DNA of 54,293 nt, taken from assembly GCA_005888335.1 (NCBI GenBank), contig VAWY01000131.1:18509-72801 (forward strand). Direction: 5' to 3'. The translations under genes were made by a program, and so were the position numbers. The notes beneath the pieces were generated by a model. That model was not told the origin of the DNA. It saw nothing but the letters and a program-made list of their open reading frames with translations, and searched no databases. Of this stretch, positions 7,770-16,583 are shown one piece after another (the first letter of the stretch is position 1; every line of letters starts with the position of its first letter). This DNA is from Actinomycetota bacterium. Its GTDB lineage: Bacteria; Actinomycetota; Thermoleophilia; Solirubrobacterales; Solirubrobacteraceae.

Positions 7770-9430
7770 CGAGCGGCACGCTGCGCATCCTGCCCCTCGG
7801 CGGGCTGGGCGAGATCGGCAAGAACATGACGGTCGTCGAGCTCGACGGCCGGATCGTGGTCGTCGACACCGGCCTGCGCTTCCCGACCGCCGAGATGCTC
7901 GGGATCGACCTCGTCCTGCCCGATTTCACGTACCTGCGCGAGCGCGCCGAGGACATCGAGGGGATCGTCATCACGCACGGCCACGAGGACCACATCGGCG
8001 CGCTGCCCTTCGTGCTGCGCGAGCTCGACCACCCCCCTCCGGTGTTCGGCGGGCGGCTGACGACGGCCATGGCGCGGTCCAAGCTCGACGAGCACCGCCT
8101 GCGCGACATCGAGCTCGAGGACGTCGAGCCGGGCGAGCGCATCGAGCTCGGGCCGTTCGACGTCGAGCTGATCCACATGACGCACTCGATTCCGGACAGC
8201 GTCGCCGTCGCGCTGCACACCGACCTGGGCACGGTGCTGCTCACCGGCGACTACAAGTTCGACCAGACGCCCGTCGACGGCAAGCCGGCCGACGTCAGCC
8301 GCCTGGCCGAGCTGGGCCGCGAGGGGCTGCTGCTGCTGTGCGGCGACTCGACCAACGCCGACCGCGCCGGGTTCAGCCCGTCGGAGTCCTCGGCGGGCCC
8401 GCACCTCGAGCGCGTGATCGCGGGCGCGGACGGGCGCGTGATCGTCACCTCCTTCGCCTCCAACATCCACCGCGTCCAACAGGTCATCGACGCCGCCGCG
8501 GCCGACAACCGCAAGGTCGCGCTGGTCGGGCGCTCGATGCGCAAGAACGTCAACATCGGCCGGTCGCTCGGGCACGTCGAGGTCCCCGAGGGCATGCTCA
8601 TCCCGGCACGCGAGATCGACGACTGGCCGGACCACCGGCTCGTGATCATCTCGACCGGCTCACAGGGCGAGCCGCTGAGCGCGCTGCGCCGCATGGCCCA
8701 CAACGACCACCCGGCGGTCCAGCTCCATGACGGCGACCTGGTCGTCTTCAGCGCCACGCCGATCCCGGGCAACGAGCGCGCGGTCAACGAGACCGTCGAC
8801 CGCCTCTACCAGATCGGCTGCGACGTGCTGACCGCCCGCGACGCCCCGATCCACGCCTCCGGCCACGGCTACGCGGAGGAGCTCAAGCTGATGCTCAACC
8901 TCGTGCGCCCGCGGTACGTCATGCCGTTCCACGGCGACTTCAAGCGCATCCGCCTGCACGGCCAGCTCGCCGAGGCCGTCGGCATCGGCGCCGACCGGAT
9001 CTTCAAGGGGGCCAACGGCATGCCGCTCGAGCTCGACGGGTCGGGCGCGCGCTTCGGCGCCCAGGAGCGCTCGGGGCGCCTGTTCGTCGACGGCATGGAG
9101 ATCGGCGACCCGGCCGACGTCGCGCTGCGCGACCGGCGCATGCTCTCGGCCGACGGCATCTTCGTCGTCGTGGCGACCATCTCGGAGCAGGACGGCTCGT
9201 CGGTCGCCGACCCCGAGGTCATCCTGCGGGGCGTGCCCTTCCCCGAGGAGGCCGAGGCGCTGCTCGACGAGCTGCGGGAATGCGTGGAGCGCTCGCTCGC
9301 GCGCTCCGCCGAGGAGGAGATCCGCGAGGTCGACCTGCTGCAGCAGACGCTGCACGACGACCTCGCCGCCTTCGTCTACGACCGCTTGCGCCGTCGCCCG
9401 ATGGTGCTCCCGGTCGTCGTGGAGGTCTGA
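7766..9430 (+). CDS. rnj: Ribonuclease J
   Basis: A metallo-beta-lactamase/beta-CASP ribonuclease with 5'-3' exonuclease and endonuclease activity in mRNA decay and rRNA maturation. The metal motif HGHEDH is at residues 71-76, with the further ligand regions THSIPDS, GDYKFD and a C-terminal ASGHGYAEEL. The beta-CASP part contains STGSQGEP. The length of 554 residues is normal for the family. The GTG start at 7766 overlaps the dapA stop. RNase J, PNPase (base 1) and RNase Y (24502) all lie in this window, so the host has both RNase J and RNase Y. Confidence 0.96.
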   Translation: MTSGTLRILPLGGLGEIGKNMTVVELDGRIVVVDTGLRFPTAEMLGIDLVLPDFTYLRERAEDIEGIVITHGHEDHIGALPFVLRELDHPPPVFGGRLTTAMARSKLDEHRLRDIELEDVEPGERIELGPFDVELIHMTHSIPDSVAVALHTDLGTVLLTGDYKFDQTPVDGKPADVSRLAELGREGLLLLCGDSTNADRAGFSPSESSAGPHLERVIAGADGRVIVTSFASNIHRVQQVIDAAAADNRKVALVGRSMRKNVNIGRSLGHVEVPEGMLIPAREIDDWPDHRLVIISTGSQGEPLSALRRMAHNDHPAVQLHDGDLVVFSATPIPGNERAVNETVDRLYQIGCDVLTARDAPIHASGHGYAEELKLMLNLVRPRYVMPFHGDFKRIRLHGQLAEAVGIGADRIFKGANGMPLELDGSGARFGAQERSGRLFVDGMEIGDPADVALRDRRMLSADGIFVVVATISEQDGSSVADPEVILRGVPFPEEAEALLDELRECVERSLARSAEEEIREVDLLQQTLHDDLAAFVYDRLRRRPMVLPVVVEV

Positions 9431-9459
9431 GTCGCGCGCCGCGCGAGCGGGTCCCGGCG

Positions 9460-10842
9460 CTACACCGCGACCCGGTGGGCCGGCACCGCGGCCTCGACGG
9501 CCGGCAGGCGCACGACGAACCGCGCGCCCGGACCGGCGTCCTCGACGACCACGCTGCCGCCGTGCTCGTCGACGACCGCGCGTACGATCGAGAGCCCGAG
9601 GCCGAACGAGGCGCCGTGGTCGCCCGCGCGGCGCACGAAGCGCTCGAAGACGCGGTCGCGCAGGTCGAGCGGCACGCCGGGCCCGTCGTCCTCGACGACG
9701 AGCTCGGCCTGCCCGTCGCGGTGGGCCAGCCGGGCCGTCACGCGCGTGCCCGGCGGCGTGTGGCGCAGCGCGTTCTCCAGCAGGTTGCGCGCCAGGCGGT
9801 GCAGGTCGTCGCGCACGCCGGCCACGCGCACCGGCTCGGTCTCCAGCGAGAGGTCGTGGTCGCCGGCGAGCGTGCCGACCTCGGAGGCGGCCTCGACGAG
9901 CACGGCCTCGAGATCGACGGTCTTGTGCGGTACGTGGCGCCCCGCGTCGGCGCGGGCGAGCAGCAGCAGGTCGGCGACGAGCCGGCGCATGCGCTGCGCG
10001 GAGCGCAGCGCCGCGCGGGAGACCTCGCCCTGCTCGCCGTCGAGGGTATCGGCGAGCAGCTCGAGGTTGGCGATGACGCTGGTCAGCGGCGTGCGCAGCT
10101 CGTGCGAGGCGTCGGCGACGAACTCGCGCTGGCGGGCGAGCAGGGCCTCCATCTCGGCGCGCGACCCGGCCAGCGCCCGGAGCATGGCGTCCAGCGTCCG
10201 CGCCAGGTGGGCGACCTCGTCGTCGGTGGAGGGGACGTCGATGCGCCGGTCGGGATCGCGCGTGCGGCGGATCTCCTCGGCCGTGGCGGTCAGCCGCGCG
10301 ATCGGCGCCATCGCGCGCCGAGCGATCATCAGCCCGCCCAGCAGCGAGAGCGCGGTCCCGCCGAGGACGCCGAAGAGGAGGAAGAAGCGCACGCGGCGCA
10401 GCGTCGCCTCGAGGTCGGAGAGCGGGCGCGCGAACTGCAGGTAGCCGGCGCCGAACTGCAGCGGGATCAGCCGCGTCTCGACGCGGTACCCGTGGTCGAT
10501 CATCGATCCGAGGTGCGGGACCCCGCTGAACGTAGGCGCGCCCGGTGTCTGGCGGATCACGCCGCCGGCCTGGTCGAGGATGCGCAGCGCCGCGTTCTCG
10601 GAGCCCGCCACGAGTTCGAGCTGGCGCTTGTCGATGCGCACGGTGCCGGTGGTCGGGTCGTACTCGATGACGAAGTTGTGCGAGAGCCGGTCGGCCGCCT
10701 CGGCCGTCTGCTCGCGGAAGTCCTCGCGGATCCGCCGCTGTGTGAGCTCGCCGACCGCGATGGCGAACGTGCACAGGATCGCGAACGTCAGCGCGGCCGA
10801 GGTGAGGCCCAGCCGCCAGCGGATGGGGATGCGGTCAAGCAC
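9460..10842 (-). CDS. Two-component sensor histidine kinase
   Basis: A 460-residue membrane sensor kinase. Membrane helix 1 is at about residues 13-34 and helix 2 at about 168-190. The extracytoplasmic sensor region between them has no recognisable domain. A HAMP linker follows, then a HisKA domain with the phospho-acceptor His247 in DASHELRTPL. The HATPase domain shows N-box NLLENALRHTP, G1 DDGPGVP and G2 GLGLSIV. The GTG start at 10842 overlaps the end of the response regulator gene by eight bases. The regulator is therefore its partner, and the two are translationally coupled. The pair resembles MprAB/CutRS-type systems, but the signal is unknown. Confidence 0.92.
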   Translation of the reverse strand: MLDRIPIRWRLGLTSAALTFAILCTFAIAVGELTQRRIREDFREQTAEAADRLSHNFVIEYDPTTGTVRIDKRQLELVAGSENAALRILDQAGGVIRQTPGAPTFSGVPHLGSMIDHGYRVETRLIPLQFGAGYLQFARPLSDLEATLRRVRFFLLFGVLGGTALSLLGGLMIARRAMAPIARLTATAEEIRRTRDPDRRIDVPSTDDEVAHLARTLDAMLRALAGSRAEMEALLARQREFVADASHELRTPLTSVIANLELLADTLDGEQGEVSRAALRSAQRMRRLVADLLLLARADAGRHVPHKTVDLEAVLVEAASEVGTLAGDHDLSLETEPVRVAGVRDDLHRLARNLLENALRHTPPGTRVTARLAHRDGQAELVVEDDGPGVPLDLRDRVFERFVRRAGDHGASFGLGLSIVRAVVDEHGGSVVVEDAGPGARFVVRLPAVEAAVPAHRVAV

Positions 10843-11521
10843 GCAGGACGTACCCCGCGCCGCGGATCGTGTGCAGGAGCCGGGGCTCGCCGCCCGCCTC
10901 GAGCTTGCGGCGCAGGTTCGAGACGAAGACCTCGATGGTGTTCGTCTGCGAGAACGGGTCGTAGCCCCAGACTTCGTCGAGCAGGCGCTGGCGAGAGACG
11001 ACGATGCGCTCGTTGCGCATGAGGTACTCGAGCAGCTCGAACTCGCGCTGGGTGAGCTCGACGTCGCGCTCGCCGCGCCGGACCTCGTGGGTGTCCGGGT
11101 TGAGCGCGAGGTCGCCGACGGTCAGAGCGGCCGCGCCGCGCGGCGGGCGCCGGCGCAGCAGCGCGCGCATGCGGGCCAGCAGCTCCTGACGCTCGAACGG
11201 CTTGACGAGGTAGTCGTCGGCGCCCGAGTCCAGGCCCTCGACGCGCGACTCGAGCGCGTCGCGCGCGGTCAGCATGAGGATCGGCACGTCGCCGTCGGCG
11301 CGCAGCCGGCGGGCGACGTCGACGCCGTCGAGGCCGGGCAGCCCGAGGTCGAGCAGGACCACGTCGGGGACGTAGGAGCGCGCGTCGGTCAGCGCCTGCT
11401 CGCCGTCGGGCGCGATGCGCACCTCGTAGCCCTCCAGGCGCAGCGAGCGCTGCAGGGCCTGGGCGATCTCCACGTCGTCTTCCACGATGAGCACGCGCGG
11501 CGTGCGGCCGTCGGTCGCCAT
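10835..11521 (-). CDS. OmpR/PhoB family response regulator
   Basis: A 228-residue DNA-binding response regulator. The receiver domain has the acidic pair Glu14/Asp15-Asp16, phospho-acceptor Asp58 in LLDLGLPG, Thr in LMLTARD and Lys in DDYLVKPFE. A C-terminal winged helix follows, with LTQREFELLEYL and the recognition-helix segment NTIEVFVSNLRRKL. It lies upstream of its kinase in the same operon. The ATG at 11521 is preceded six bases upstream by TACCCT, a leaderless-type promoter. That promoter sits in the 66-bp gap shared with the divergent ftsK gene. Target genes cannot be told from sequence. Confidence 0.94.
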   Translation of the reverse strand: MATDGRTPRVLIVEDDVEIAQALQRSLRLEGYEVRIAPDGEQALTDARSYVPDVVLLDLGLPGLDGVDVARRLRADGDVPILMLTARDALESRVEGLDSGADDYLVKPFERQELLARMRALLRRRPPRGAAALTVGDLALNPDTHEVRRGERDVELTQREFELLEYLMRNERIVVSRQRLLDEVWGYDPFSQTNTIEVFVSNLRRKLEAGGEPRLLHTIRGAGYVLRA

Positions 11522-11527
11522 GCCAAC

Positions 11528-11533
11528 AGGGTA
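11528..11533 (-). promoter_or_regulatory. Leaderless-type -10 hexamer of the response regulator gene
   Basis: TACCCT on the minus strand is followed by GTTGGC and the ATG of the response regulator. Confidence 0.5.
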
Positions 11534-11587
11534 GAACCGCACCTTCACGGCAGGTGAAGTCGCCCGCGCGTCGAAGGACGCGCCCTG

Positions 11588-13945
11588 ATGGCCGCCCGCA
11601 AGACCAGGGCGCGCGCTCGCGCGCGCCGTTCCTCGCCCCGCCTGCCCGTGCTCGAGCAGCGTCACGCCGACCTCGTCGGGCTCGGCCTCGTGGCGCTGTC
11701 GGTGTTCCTCGCCTTCGTGCTCTACGGCGATTGGCAGGGCGGACGCGCGGGAGAGGCGCTCGTCGAGGGCCTCGGCTGGCTGCTCGGCGCCGTGCGCTAC
11801 CTGGCGCCGGTCGGCTTCGCCGTCACCGGCGCGGTGCTCGTGCTGCGCCCCGTCCTGCCGGCGGTGCGGCCCTTTCGGTCCGGCGGCATCTGCCTGTTCG
11901 CGGCGCTGACGCTCGCGCTGGCCGCCGGCACGCTCGGGCTGGGGCCGGGCGGCGGGCACGTCCGCTGGGACCGCTGGTGGGTCGCGCCGCGCGGCGGGCT
12001 CGCCGGCGAGGCGCTGTACTGGGTGGCGAGCACGCTCTTCTCCGACGTCGGCGCGCACATCATCGCCCTCTTCCTGCTCGTCGCCGGCGTGCTGCTGCTG
12101 ACCGGGGCCACCGTGGCCGGGGTGGTCAAGGCGACCGGGTCGCATGTCGCCGAGACGACGCGGGCGCTGCGCCCTAAGCCGCGGGCGCGGCCCGTGCGCC
12201 CGCCGGAGCCGGCCCACGCCGAACCGGTGGTCACGCGCGTCGAGGACCTCCAGGAGCGCTTCGCCGACGCGTTCGACGAGCCGCCGCCGGAGCCGGAGCC
12301 CGAGCCCGAAGCGGAGGCCGAGCCCGTCGAGGAGGAGCTCGAGGAGGAGCCGGCGCCCGCCGACGTCACGCAGGCCGTCCCGCCCGAGCAGCTGACGCCG
12401 ATGGGCCGCTATCGCCCCGAGGTCACCGAGGACCCCGGCTTCGTCTGGCGCCGGCCGCAGCCGTCGGCGCTGCTCGTGCGCTCGACCGCCGACCAGGCGC
12501 GCCCGGACACCGCCGGCCAGGAGCGGATCGCGGCGCGCCTCGTCGAGGCGCTCGGGCACTTCGGCATCGAGTGCAAGGTCGTCGGGACCGTCGCCGGCCC
12601 CCACATCACGCGCTACGAGCTGCGCCTCGCGCCCGGGATCAAGATGAGCAAGGTCGCCCAGCTCAAGGACGACCTCGCCTACGCGCTCGCAGCGACCGAG
12701 ATCCGGATCCTCGCGCCCATCCCCGGCAAGACGGCGGTCGGCGTCGAGGTGCCCAACGAGCGGCGCAAGATCGTCCAGCTCGGCGACGTCTACGGCGAGC
12801 CGCCGCCCGACTGGTCGCCGCTGACCGTGTGGCTGGGCAAGGACGTCGCAGGCCGCGCGATCGGCGCCGACCTGGCCAAGATGCCGCACCTGCTCGTGGC
12901 CGGCACCACCGGCGCGGGCAAGTCCGGCGCGGTCAACGCGATGCTGAGCTCGGTCCTCCTGCGCGCCACGCCGCACGAGGTCCGGCTCGTGCTCGTCGAC
13001 CCCAAGCAGGTCGAGCTCAACCACTACGAGGGCATCCCACACCTGCTCACGCCGGTCATCACCTCTCCGCGGATGGCGGCCAACGCGCTGCAGAACCTCG
13101 TCAAGGAGATGGAGGACCGCTACTCGACGATGTCGCTGGCGCGCACGCGCAACCTGATCGAGCTCAACCGCCGGCGCGCCGAGCGCGGCGAGCCCGCGCT
13201 GCCGTACGTGCTGTGCGTCATCGACGAGCTCGCCGACCTGATGATGGTCGCGCCGGCCGACGTCGAGGACTCGATCATCCGCCTGGCCCAGAAGGCGCGC
13301 GCGGTCGGCATCCACCTCGTGCTGGCGACGCAGTCCCCGCGTGTGGACGTGATCACCGGCATGATCAAGGCCAACGTGCCGTCGCGGATCGCCTTCGCGG
13401 TGAGCTCGCAGACGGACTCGCGCGTCATCCTCGACCAGAACGGCGCCGAGTCGCTGCTCGGCAAGGGCGACATGCTCTTCTCGCCGGTCGGGTCGAGCAA
13501 GCTGCAGCGCATCCAGGGCGCGTACATCGACGAGCCGCAGATCGAGAAGCTCACCGAGTTCTGGCGCAAGCAGGGCGAGCCCGAGCTGCGCGAGGACCTG
13601 CTCGAGGAGGTCGAGGACGCGGGCGGCGGCGACAGCGGCCCGGTCGACGAGTTCAGCCCCGACGAGGACCCGCTGCTCGAGGATGCGATCCGTCTCGTCG
13701 CCGAGATGCAGACCGCGTCGACGTCGATGCTGCAGCGGCGGCTGCGCCTCGGCTACACGCGCGCGGGGCGCCTGATCGACATGCTCGAGCGCCGCGCCGT
13801 GATCTCCGGCTACGAGGGATCCAAGCCGCGCCAGGTGCTCGTGGGCGAGGCCGACGCCGAGCGCTTCATCGCCAACCTGCGGGAGCGCGATGCCGCCAGG
13901 CCCGTTTCCGAGCCAGTTGCCGTGCCGGAGGACGCCGGACACTAG
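11588..13945 (+). CDS. ftsK: DNA translocase FtsK/SpoIIIE
   Basis: A 785-residue septal DNA translocase that clears chromosome ends from the division site. A basic N-terminus (residues 1-20) is followed by about four membrane segments up to about residue 190. A charged linker follows, rich in Glu-Pro (about residues 230-265). The RecA-like motor has Walker A GTTGAGKS at residues 439-446, Walker B LCVIDELADLM and the segment LATQSPRVDVITG. The C-terminal gamma winged helix (RRLRLGYTRAGRLIDMLE) would read polar KOPS-type sequences. The length is normal. The next gene begins 13 bases after the stop. Confidence 0.95.
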   Translation: MAARKTRARARARRSSPRLPVLEQRHADLVGLGLVALSVFLAFVLYGDWQGGRAGEALVEGLGWLLGAVRYLAPVGFAVTGAVLVLRPVLPAVRPFRSGGICLFAALTLALAAGTLGLGPGGGHVRWDRWWVAPRGGLAGEALYWVASTLFSDVGAHIIALFLLVAGVLLLTGATVAGVVKATGSHVAETTRALRPKPRARPVRPPEPAHAEPVVTRVEDLQERFADAFDEPPPEPEPEPEAEAEPVEEELEEEPAPADVTQAVPPEQLTPMGRYRPEVTEDPGFVWRRPQPSALLVRSTADQARPDTAGQERIAARLVEALGHFGIECKVVGTVAGPHITRYELRLAPGIKMSKVAQLKDDLAYALAATEIRILAPIPGKTAVGVEVPNERRKIVQLGDVYGEPPPDWSPLTVWLGKDVAGRAIGADLAKMPHLLVAGTTGAGKSGAVNAMLSSVLLRATPHEVRLVLVDPKQVELNHYEGIPHLLTPVITSPRMAANALQNLVKEMEDRYSTMSLARTRNLIELNRRRAERGEPALPYVLCVIDELADLMMVAPADVEDSIIRLAQKARAVGIHLVLATQSPRVDVITGMIKANVPSRIAFAVSSQTDSRVILDQNGAESLLGKGDMLFSPVGSSKLQRIQGAYIDEPQIEKLTEFWRKQGEPELREDLLEEVEDAGGGDSGPVDEFSPDEDPLLEDAIRLVAEMQTASTSMLQRRLRLGYTRAGRLIDMLERRAVISGYEGSKPRQVLVGEADAERFIANLRERDAARPVSEPVAVPEDAGH

Positions 13946-13951
13946 ATTCCC

Positions 13952-13976
13952 CTGCCCAATGCCGGAAATTGGGCAG
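13952..13976 (+). promoter_or_regulatory. Hairpin covering the start codon of the RodZ-like gene
   Basis: CTGCCCAAT (13952-13960) pairs perfectly with ATTGGGCAG (13968-13976) around a seven-base loop. The ATG at 13959-13961 begins in the stem. A 9-bp stem here could reduce initiation unless it is melted by ribosomes arriving from ftsK. Confidence 0.5.
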
Positions 13977-14729
13977 AGTCTGCGTGAGGCGCGCATGCGC
14001 GCCCGGATCGACATCTCGGAGCTGGAAGCCGAGACGAAGATCCGCGCCAAGTACCTGCGCGCGCTCGAGAACGAGGAGTGGGACCTGCTGCCCGGGCCCA
14101 CCTACGTCAAGAGCTTCTTGCGGACCTACGCCGAGGCGCTGGGCCTCGACGGGCGCCTGCTGGTCGAGGAGTACAAGCTGCGCCACGAGCGCCTCAGCGA
14201 CGTCGAGCTGCAGCCGATCAGCCCGCGCAGCGCCCGCGACCGCGACCGCCGGCGCCGCAAGGCCCCCGGCGCCGGGCGCGACGTCGCCGTCGCCGTCGTG
14301 GTGCTCGGGATCGTCGGCGGCCTCATCGCGCTCGGCCAGCTCGGCAACGACAACGGCAACAGCTCCTCGCCGGCGCCGACGACGCACGCCGCGCCACACC
14401 CCGTCCCGCCCACGCGCACGCCGAAGCCCAAGCGCAAGCCGAAGCCGCGCACCGTGACGCTGACGCTGGTCGCCACCGGGCCCGTCTACGTCTGCCTGCG
14501 CGCGCGCGACAAGATCCTCGTCCCCGCCCAGACGCTGCAGGCGGGCCGCAAGGCCGGCCCGTTCAAGGCGCGCCGCTTCGCGATGACCTTCGGCAACAGC
14601 AACCTGCGCATGCGCGTCAACGGCAAGCTGCGCACCGTGCCGCCGTCCTCGACCTCGATCGGCTACGTCCTGGACCGCAACGGGCGGCGCCCGCTTCCCG
14701 CGGGCAAGCAGCCGACGTGCGGCGCCTAG
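13959..14729 (+). CDS. rodZ: RodZ-like membrane protein with N-terminal helix-turn-helix
   Basis: A 256-residue bitopic protein. Residues 1-75 are a Cro/C1-type helix-turn-helix ([20 protein letters not shown]), with the family motif [21 protein letters not shown] basic linker ([12 protein letters not shown]) precedes one membrane helix ([18 protein letters not shown], about residues 108-126). A Pro/Lys-rich spacer leads to an extracytoplasmic DUF4115-type beta domain. This is the RodZ layout; RodZ links MreB to cell-wall synthesis in rods. No mreB is in the window, so the symbol is tentative. The ATG at 13959 gives the family N-terminus. Its position after ftsK is common in actinobacteria. 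Confidence 0.82.
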   Translation: MPEIGQSLREARMRARIDISELEAETKIRAKYLRALENEEWDLLPGPTYVKSFLRTYAEALGLDGRLLVEEYKLRHERLSDVELQPISPRSARDRDRRRRKAPGAGRDVAVAVVVLGIVGGLIALGQLGNDNGNSSSPAPTTHAAPHPVPPTRTPKPKRKPKPRTVTLTLVATGPVYVCLRARDKILVPAQTLQAGRKAGPFKARRFAMTFGNSNLRMRVNGKLRTVPPSSTSIGYVLDRNGRRPLPAGKQPTCGA

Positions 14730-14739
14730 TCGGCCACTG

Positions 14740-16038
14740 ATGGCCGCGCGCGCGGGGATCCTCGTCACCGGCACCGAGGTGCTCACCGGGCGGGTGCTCG
14801 ACCGCAACGGCGGCTGGGTGTCCGAGCGCCTGCGCGAGCTTGGCGTCGAGCACGAGCACACGATCGTGGTCGGCGACCGCCCGCGGGACATGCTCGACGC
14901 GCTGGCCTTCCTGCGCGACGCGGGCGCGCAGCTCATCGTCACCACCGGCGGACTCGGACCGACCGCCGACGACCTGACCGCCGAGATCGTCGGGCGCTTC
15001 CAGGGCCGCGACATGGTCCTCGACGAGCCGACCGAGGCGCGCATCGCGGAGATCATCGCCCCGATGCTCGAGCGCTGGCCGAACCTCGACATCGACGCCG
15101 TCCGCGAGGCCAACCGCAAGCAGGCGGTCGTGCCGCGGGGCTCCACGATCCTGCCGCCGGTCGGCACGGCGCCCGGCCTCGTCGTGCCGCCGGCCGACGA
15201 CCGTGACGGCCCGACGATCCTTGTCCTGCCCGGTCCTCCGCGCGAGCTGCAGCCGATGTGGCCCGGCGCCGTGCGCACCGAGGCGTTCCGCCGTGCGATC
15301 GACGGCTCGCGCGAGATCCGCCAGGACATGCTGCGGCTGTTCGGCATCCCGGAGTCCGAGATCGCGGCGACGCTGCGCGCGGCCGAGGAGCGCGGGATCG
15401 CGATCGACCGGCTCGAGATCACCACCTGCCTGCGGCGCGGCGAGATCGAGGTCGTCACGCGCTACCCGCCCGAGGCGCAGGAGGTCTACCGGGCGCTGGC
15501 CGCCTTCGTCGCCGAGCGCCACGCGGACACGCTGTTCTCCGACGACGGCACCAGCATCGACGAGCAGGTCGCGCGGCTGCTGCGCGAGCACGGCGACACG
15601 ATCGCGGTGGCCGAGTCGTGCACCGGCGGCCTGCTGGGCGGCCGCCTGACCGACCTGGCGGGCTCGTCGGCCTACGTCCGCGGCGGCCTGATCGTCTACA
15701 GCAACGAGGCGAAGGTCGCGCTGGCCGGGGTCGACCCCGAGGTCATCGCGCGCGTCGGCGCGGTGTCGGGCGAGGTCGCCGACGCGCTGGCCGACGGCGC
15801 GCGCGAGCGGCTGGAGGCGTCGGTCGGCGTGGGCGTCACCGGGATCGCCGGCCCCGACGGCGGCACGTCTGAGAAGCCCGTCGGCACCGTGTGGTTCTCG
15901 GTCTCGCACGACGACGGCCGGCGCCTGACACGGCACGTCCGGCTGCCCGGCGGGCGCTTCGACATCCGCGACCGGAGCACGACCGTGGCCCTGCACCTCG
16001 TGCGCCGGCTGCTGCTCGGCGCGAGCGATTCAGGTTGA
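14740..16038 (+). CDS. cinA: CinA family protein (competence/damage-inducible; NMN deamidase and ADP-ribose pyrophosphatase type)
   Basis: A 432-residue two-domain protein. The N-terminal MoaB/MogA-like domain has [13 protein letters not shown]. The C-terminal CinA domain has [17 protein letters not shown] and [20 protein letters not shown], the signature of nicotinamide-nucleotide amidase activity. The family recycles NMN and cleaves ADP-ribose. CinA is often adjacent to recA; here recA lies about 4.6 kb downstream with other genes between. The thpR start (TTG) overlaps its stop codon, implying coupling. Confidence 0.94.
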   Translation: MAARAGILVTGTEVLTGRVLDRNGGWVSERLRELGVEHEHTIVVGDRPRDMLDALAFLRDAGAQLIVTTGGLGPTADDLTAEIVGRFQGRDMVLDEPTEARIAEIIAPMLERWPNLDIDAVREANRKQAVVPRGSTILPPVGTAPGLVVPPADDRDGPTILVLPGPPRELQPMWPGAVRTEAFRRAIDGSREIRQDMLRLFGIPESEIAATLRAAEERGIAIDRLEITTCLRRGEIEVVTRYPPEAQEVYRALAAFVAERHADTLFSDDGTSIDEQVARLLREHGDTIAVAESCTGGLLGGRLTDLAGSSAYVRGGLIVYSNEAKVALAGVDPEVIARVGAVSGEVADALADGARERLEASVGVGVTGIAGPDGGTSEKPVGTVWFSVSHDDGRRLTRHVRLPGGRFDIRDRSTTVALHLVRRLLLGASDSG

Positions 16039-16574
16039 GCCTGCGCCTCTTCGTGGCCGCCGAGCTGCCCGGCGAGGTGGTCGAGGCGCTCTTGGGCTGG
16101 CGCCCGGACGACGACCGGCTGCGCCCGGTCGCGCCCGAGGCGCTGCACGTCACGCTCGCCTTCCTCGGCTCGCGCGCCGAGGAGGACGTGCCGGTCGTCG
16201 AGGCGGCGCTGGAGCGCGCGCGGCGCCCGGTGACCGCGCTGGCGCTCGGCGACGCGCTGTGGCTGCCTCGGCGCCGGCCGCGCGTGCTGGCCGTCGAGCT
16301 CTTCGACGGCGACGGCGCGCTCGCCGCCCTGCAGCGCGACGTGTCGGGCGGGCTGGAGGAGGGGATCGGCTGGACGCCCGAGCGGCGGCCGTTCCTGGCG
16401 CACGTCACGGTCGCGCGCGTGCGGCCGGGGGCGGGCGGGCGCATGCCGGAGCCCAGCGATCCGCCGGTCCTGGGGCCCTTCCCCGCCGCTGCGCTGACGC
16501 TGTTTCGCTCACATCTGTCACCGCGCGGCGCCAGGTACGAATCTTTATGGAGGAAGACCCTCGATTCGGCGTAG
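16035..16574 (+). CDS. thpR: RNA 2',3'-cyclic phosphodiesterase (2H phosphoesterase)
   Basis: A 179-residue protein of the 2H phosphoesterase (LigT/ThpR) family, which opens RNA 2',3'-cyclic phosphates. The two catalytic HxTx motifs are LHVTLAFLG near the start and AHVTVARV near residue 118. The TTG start at 16035 overlaps the cinA stop. Family members begin with [10 protein letters not shown], as here. cinA and thpR are frequently adjacent. Its TAG stop codon is also the first three bases of the promoter hexamer for the next gene. Confidence 0.92.
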   Translation: MSLRLFVAAELPGEVVEALLGWRPDDDRLRPVAPEALHVTLAFLGSRAEEDVPVVEAALERARRPVTALALGDALWLPRRRPRVLAVELFDGDGALAALQRDVSGGLEEGIGWTPERRPFLAHVTVARVRPGAGGRMPEPSDPPVLGPFPAAALTLFRSHLSPRGARYESLWRKTLDSA

Positions 16575-16577
16575 CGT
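16572..16577 (+). promoter_or_regulatory. Leaderless-type -10 hexamer of the M14 peptidase gene
   Basis: TAGCGT overlaps the thpR stop codon and ends six bases before the ATG at 16584. Confidence 0.5.
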
Positions 16578-16583
16578 TGCTCC

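Noticed and set aside
10835..14101. 1088-residue open frame on the minus strand opposite ftsK
   Set aside because: Only its last 228 codons match a real family (the response regulator). The rest is the shadow of ftsK, which has clear FtsK motifs on the other strand.
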